A stretch of 36,173 nucleotides of DNA from Batkoa obscura. Lineage: Eukaryota; Entomophthoromycota; Entomophthoromycetes; Entomophthorales; Batkoaceae. The notes under the pieces are model-generated. The model was given only the letters and a program-made list of their open reading frames with translations, did not search any database and was not told the DNA's origin. The stretch spans positions 1 through 36,173 of the forward strand of contig JASVEC010000176.1 in assembly GCA_030770535.1 (NCBI GenBank). Reading direction: 5' to 3'. This document shows, one piece after another, positions 34,170 through 36,173 of this stretch (the stretch's first letter is position 1; each line of letters opens with the position of its first letter). The translations under genes and the position numbers were made by a program.

Positions 34170-34530
34170 TGCTTAATAAAATTATATAAAATTAAAAACT
34201 ATTTCGTGCAATTTTCTAGTTTTTATACCTTTTAATTTTTATTATGCTAAGAGTTTATTGCTTCATTTTCCCGCTTCAATTACCAAATTTAGACAGTACC
34301 TTGGCAAAGGCTTGAATCATTTTAGCATCATTTTATGTGAAATAAATTAAATTATTTTAATTAAATCCAAATAATTTATCACTAATAAGCTATTTGAACA
34401 TAATAATTATATTTAAGAAGAGAAAATAATAGGCTTTAAGCATATTGGTCGATTAAAAAATTATTTCATCAAAATTTAAACGAATAAATTTTATTATTAA
34501 ATTAACGAAGATAAGCTGAGATCCTTAATA
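34170..34530. other. Short intergenic spacer
   Basis: AT-rich, between the LIM gene start and the VMA11 stop, both on the minus strand. It should contain the LIM promoter and the VMA11 3' end. No motif stands out. Confidence 0.5.
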
Positions 34531-35282
34531 TTATTCCACGTTACATTTTACACCCCCAGTTTTTGTATTCAAAATCAATGCTACAATAAGCCCGTACAAA
34601 CCTAAAACTTCAGCGAAAATTAAAATTAAAACCATGGTTACAAATAACTTGGGTTGTTTGGAATATCCACGTACACACTAAAGTATTTAAGCAGTTATTT
34701 TTCAAAAAAAATAAATATTATTACCGCATCTCCTACAATTCCTATACAATAACCTGCTGCTAAGCCTGTGAAACCAACGGATAAACCGGAAGCTAAGTGG
34801 ACCAATCCGCTATAGAAATGTTATAATCAAAACCTAATCTAAAATAAGAAATATTTACGCATAAAGAGAATAGTCAACACTAGGACCCACTAAAATAAAA
34901 ATTTAACCAATATCACATGATACAAAAAATAACTCACTGTCTCCAGCAATTAAAACGGAAGCAACTAAACCATAAACTGCAATGATACCCGCCATCACGA
35001 CTGGGATTAAACTCTAGTTTAAAGTCATTAGTATAAATTTCTTATTTCTACTTTAATCGTCGCTTACTTTCATAATAATATCTGGCTTAAAAGTACCTAC
35101 ACCAGCAATTCCAATACCTGCTTTAGCAGTTCCATAAGCAGCTCCAACGGCTATAATTAAAGGGAAGAGGGTTAAAGGAATTAAATAATAGATGCCAATT
35201 TAAACTTACAACTCAAAACCATAGCAGCGGTAATACCTGCAAACCCAAAGAACGGGGCATAAACTGGACATAGGTTGGTCAT
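34531..35282 (-). CDS. VMA11: V-type ATPase proteolipid subunit c' (Vma11-like)
   Basis: Six exons on the minus strand: 35210-35282, 35068-35150, 34938-35013, 34859-34889, 34725-34809, 34531-34677 (495 nt, 164 aa, equal to yeast Vma11). It is a ring subunit of the membrane Vo sector that carries protons into the vacuole. Four transmembrane helices are visible. The essential carboxylate is Glu139 in helix 4 ([11 protein letters not shown]). [20 protein letters not shown] and [20 protein letters not shown] follow Vma11 rather than Vma3. The N-terminus [13 protein letters not shown] and the [18 protein letters not shown] segment look more like Vma3, so a c/c' intermediate cannot be excluded. The c' isoform is known only from fungi, which supports the taxonomic call. 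Confidence 0.9.
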
Positions 35283-35562
35283 CGTTTTATTCTTTTTATA
35301 TGTTTTAAAATGTAGTTTGTAATTTATAAAATTCAAAAAAAATTTAAGTGATTGCTTTTTAGCCACTCAGGTGTTTACTCTGAGTTTTTCTATTTTTGAT
35401 AAAATGGCATGTTATTTGCTGTTAAAATCTACTTGATTGGCAGGTTTTGTTGCAAAATCGTAATGAGCCCTTGGAATGAAGATTAGAATATAATTTTGTA
35501 ATTTTATACCATAAAAATAATAGCGAAACAGCACGATAATATAATAAATATTTCTATTTTAT

Positions 35563-36173
35563 TTAATTAATTTTTAACAATTGGCGAACTTTTGTATTAC
35601 GGAATAACAAATTTTTGGACGTTAACCAATAGACGATAAGCCTAATAAGAAATTATTAAAAGCTACAAACTGAATTAAAGTAGTATTACTGAAGGAGACC
35701 ACTATAGCTACTGGGATCATGACTAAAGCCATCCCCCTCAACACATAGATTATATTTTTCGTTTTTATTTACTACTGCTTTTAAGAATAGTTGATTAACC
35801 TAATTACAAAAACGTTAAAAAATATGTTAAGTACGTGATTAACTTACTTCAATATTTAACAAATGTGTAGCACCGATCAATATGGGCAAAATTGGTAGGA
35901 TCTGGCGCTATTAAGTTTGAAAACCAAGAGTCCTCCAAAAACTCTTGTAAATGAAAATTATCTAAATCTAAGTCAAATATGGGGTAACCACAAATGGCAC
36001 GCAACGAAAGACATGACTACGAAAAATGGAATTTGTATTATTGGTAATAAATATATGCTTGCTGGGGAATAATTATAACTTATAGATACTTTGGATTTTT
36101 GTTTTGTACTAAATATTTAGTACGTTAATATTTATAATACCATTCTATATAATAATAATACTCACTTCGCTCT
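35563..36173 (-). pseudogene. COX18: COX18/OXA1-family mitochondrial insertase, partial, with several frame breaks
   Basis: Minus-strand gene continuing past the right edge. Coding pieces resemble Cox18/Oxa2: YLLPIIQIPFFVVMSFV, then RAICGYPIFDLDLDNF and EDSWFSNLIAPDPT. ILPILIGATHLLNIE and YVLRGMALVMIPVAIVVSF follow, ending YWLTSKNLLFRNTKVRQLL and a TAA at 35563-35565. Cox18 inserts the Cox2 C-terminus across the inner membrane. Three introns with sound splice sites are visible (35642-35689, 35800-35847, 36109-36165). Neighbouring pieces lie in different frames at about four places: near 36000, near 35900, within 35740-35790, and near 35690. The conserved pieces and intact splice sites argue for sequence errors in a live gene. 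True decay is the alternative. Type is given as pseudogene only because the frame is broken as read. Confidence 0.66.

Noticed and set aside
1-36173. tRNA, rRNA or CRISPR array
   Set aside because: Looking for TTCGA-type T-loops, cloverleaf arms and regular direct repeats with spacers turned up nothing convincing on either strand.

Overview
The window is AT-rich nuclear DNA (roughly three quarters A+T by eye), most likely from a fungus. The evidence is a proteolipid gene with the V-ATPase c' (Vma11) signature, a class V myosin with a DIL tail, a Kic1/Nak1-type GCK kinase, yeast-sized Arp5 and ATIC, and many short introns. I placed about 76 introns by reading splice sites. Nearly all are 43-82 nt with GTAAGT/GTGAGT-like donors and TAG or AAG acceptors. 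The nine complete models close in frame, except one gene with a single frame break. I cannot name the species; an AT-rich early-diverging fungus fits best. No tRNA, rRNA or CRISPR was seen.

Layout. 1-401 (+): 3' end of a SWI3/SMARCC subunit. 598-1718 (+): F-box-like gene with one frame break. 2217-4030 (+): RPB3 with unusual N- and C-terminal extensions. 5041-8181 (+): Kic1/Nak1-like kinase with an Asn/Ser-rich tail. 8653-10953 (-): ADE16/17 (ATIC). 10954-16540: gene-poor island with short hairpin transposons and two solo-LTR-like elements in inverted orientation. 16541-19609 (+): ARP5. 19718-23792 (-): NIC96/NUP93. 23793-26813: second repeat island with more hairpin elements and an older LTR. 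26814-32121 (-): class V myosin. 33168-34169 (-): two-LIM CRP-like gene. 34531-35282 (-): VMA11. 35563-36173 (-): COX18/OXA-type insertase, cut by the window edge and with several frame breaks.

The genes are unlinked housekeeping functions: chromatin remodelling (SWI3, ARP5), transcription (RPB3), nuclear pore (NIC96), purine synthesis (ATIC), polarity and transport (kinase, myosin V, LIM protein), vacuolar acidification (VMA11) and mitochondrial membrane insertion (COX18). They form no operon-like system.

The most novel content is non-coding. A roughly 105-bp near-palindromic MITE-like family is present in at least 14 copies, with TATGGGG/CCCCATA ends. It is confined to intergenic islands and often sits beside A/T microsatellites. 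An inverted pair of nearly identical LTRs lies in the first island. The coding oddities are the extended RPB3 and the frame breaks at the two ends of the window.
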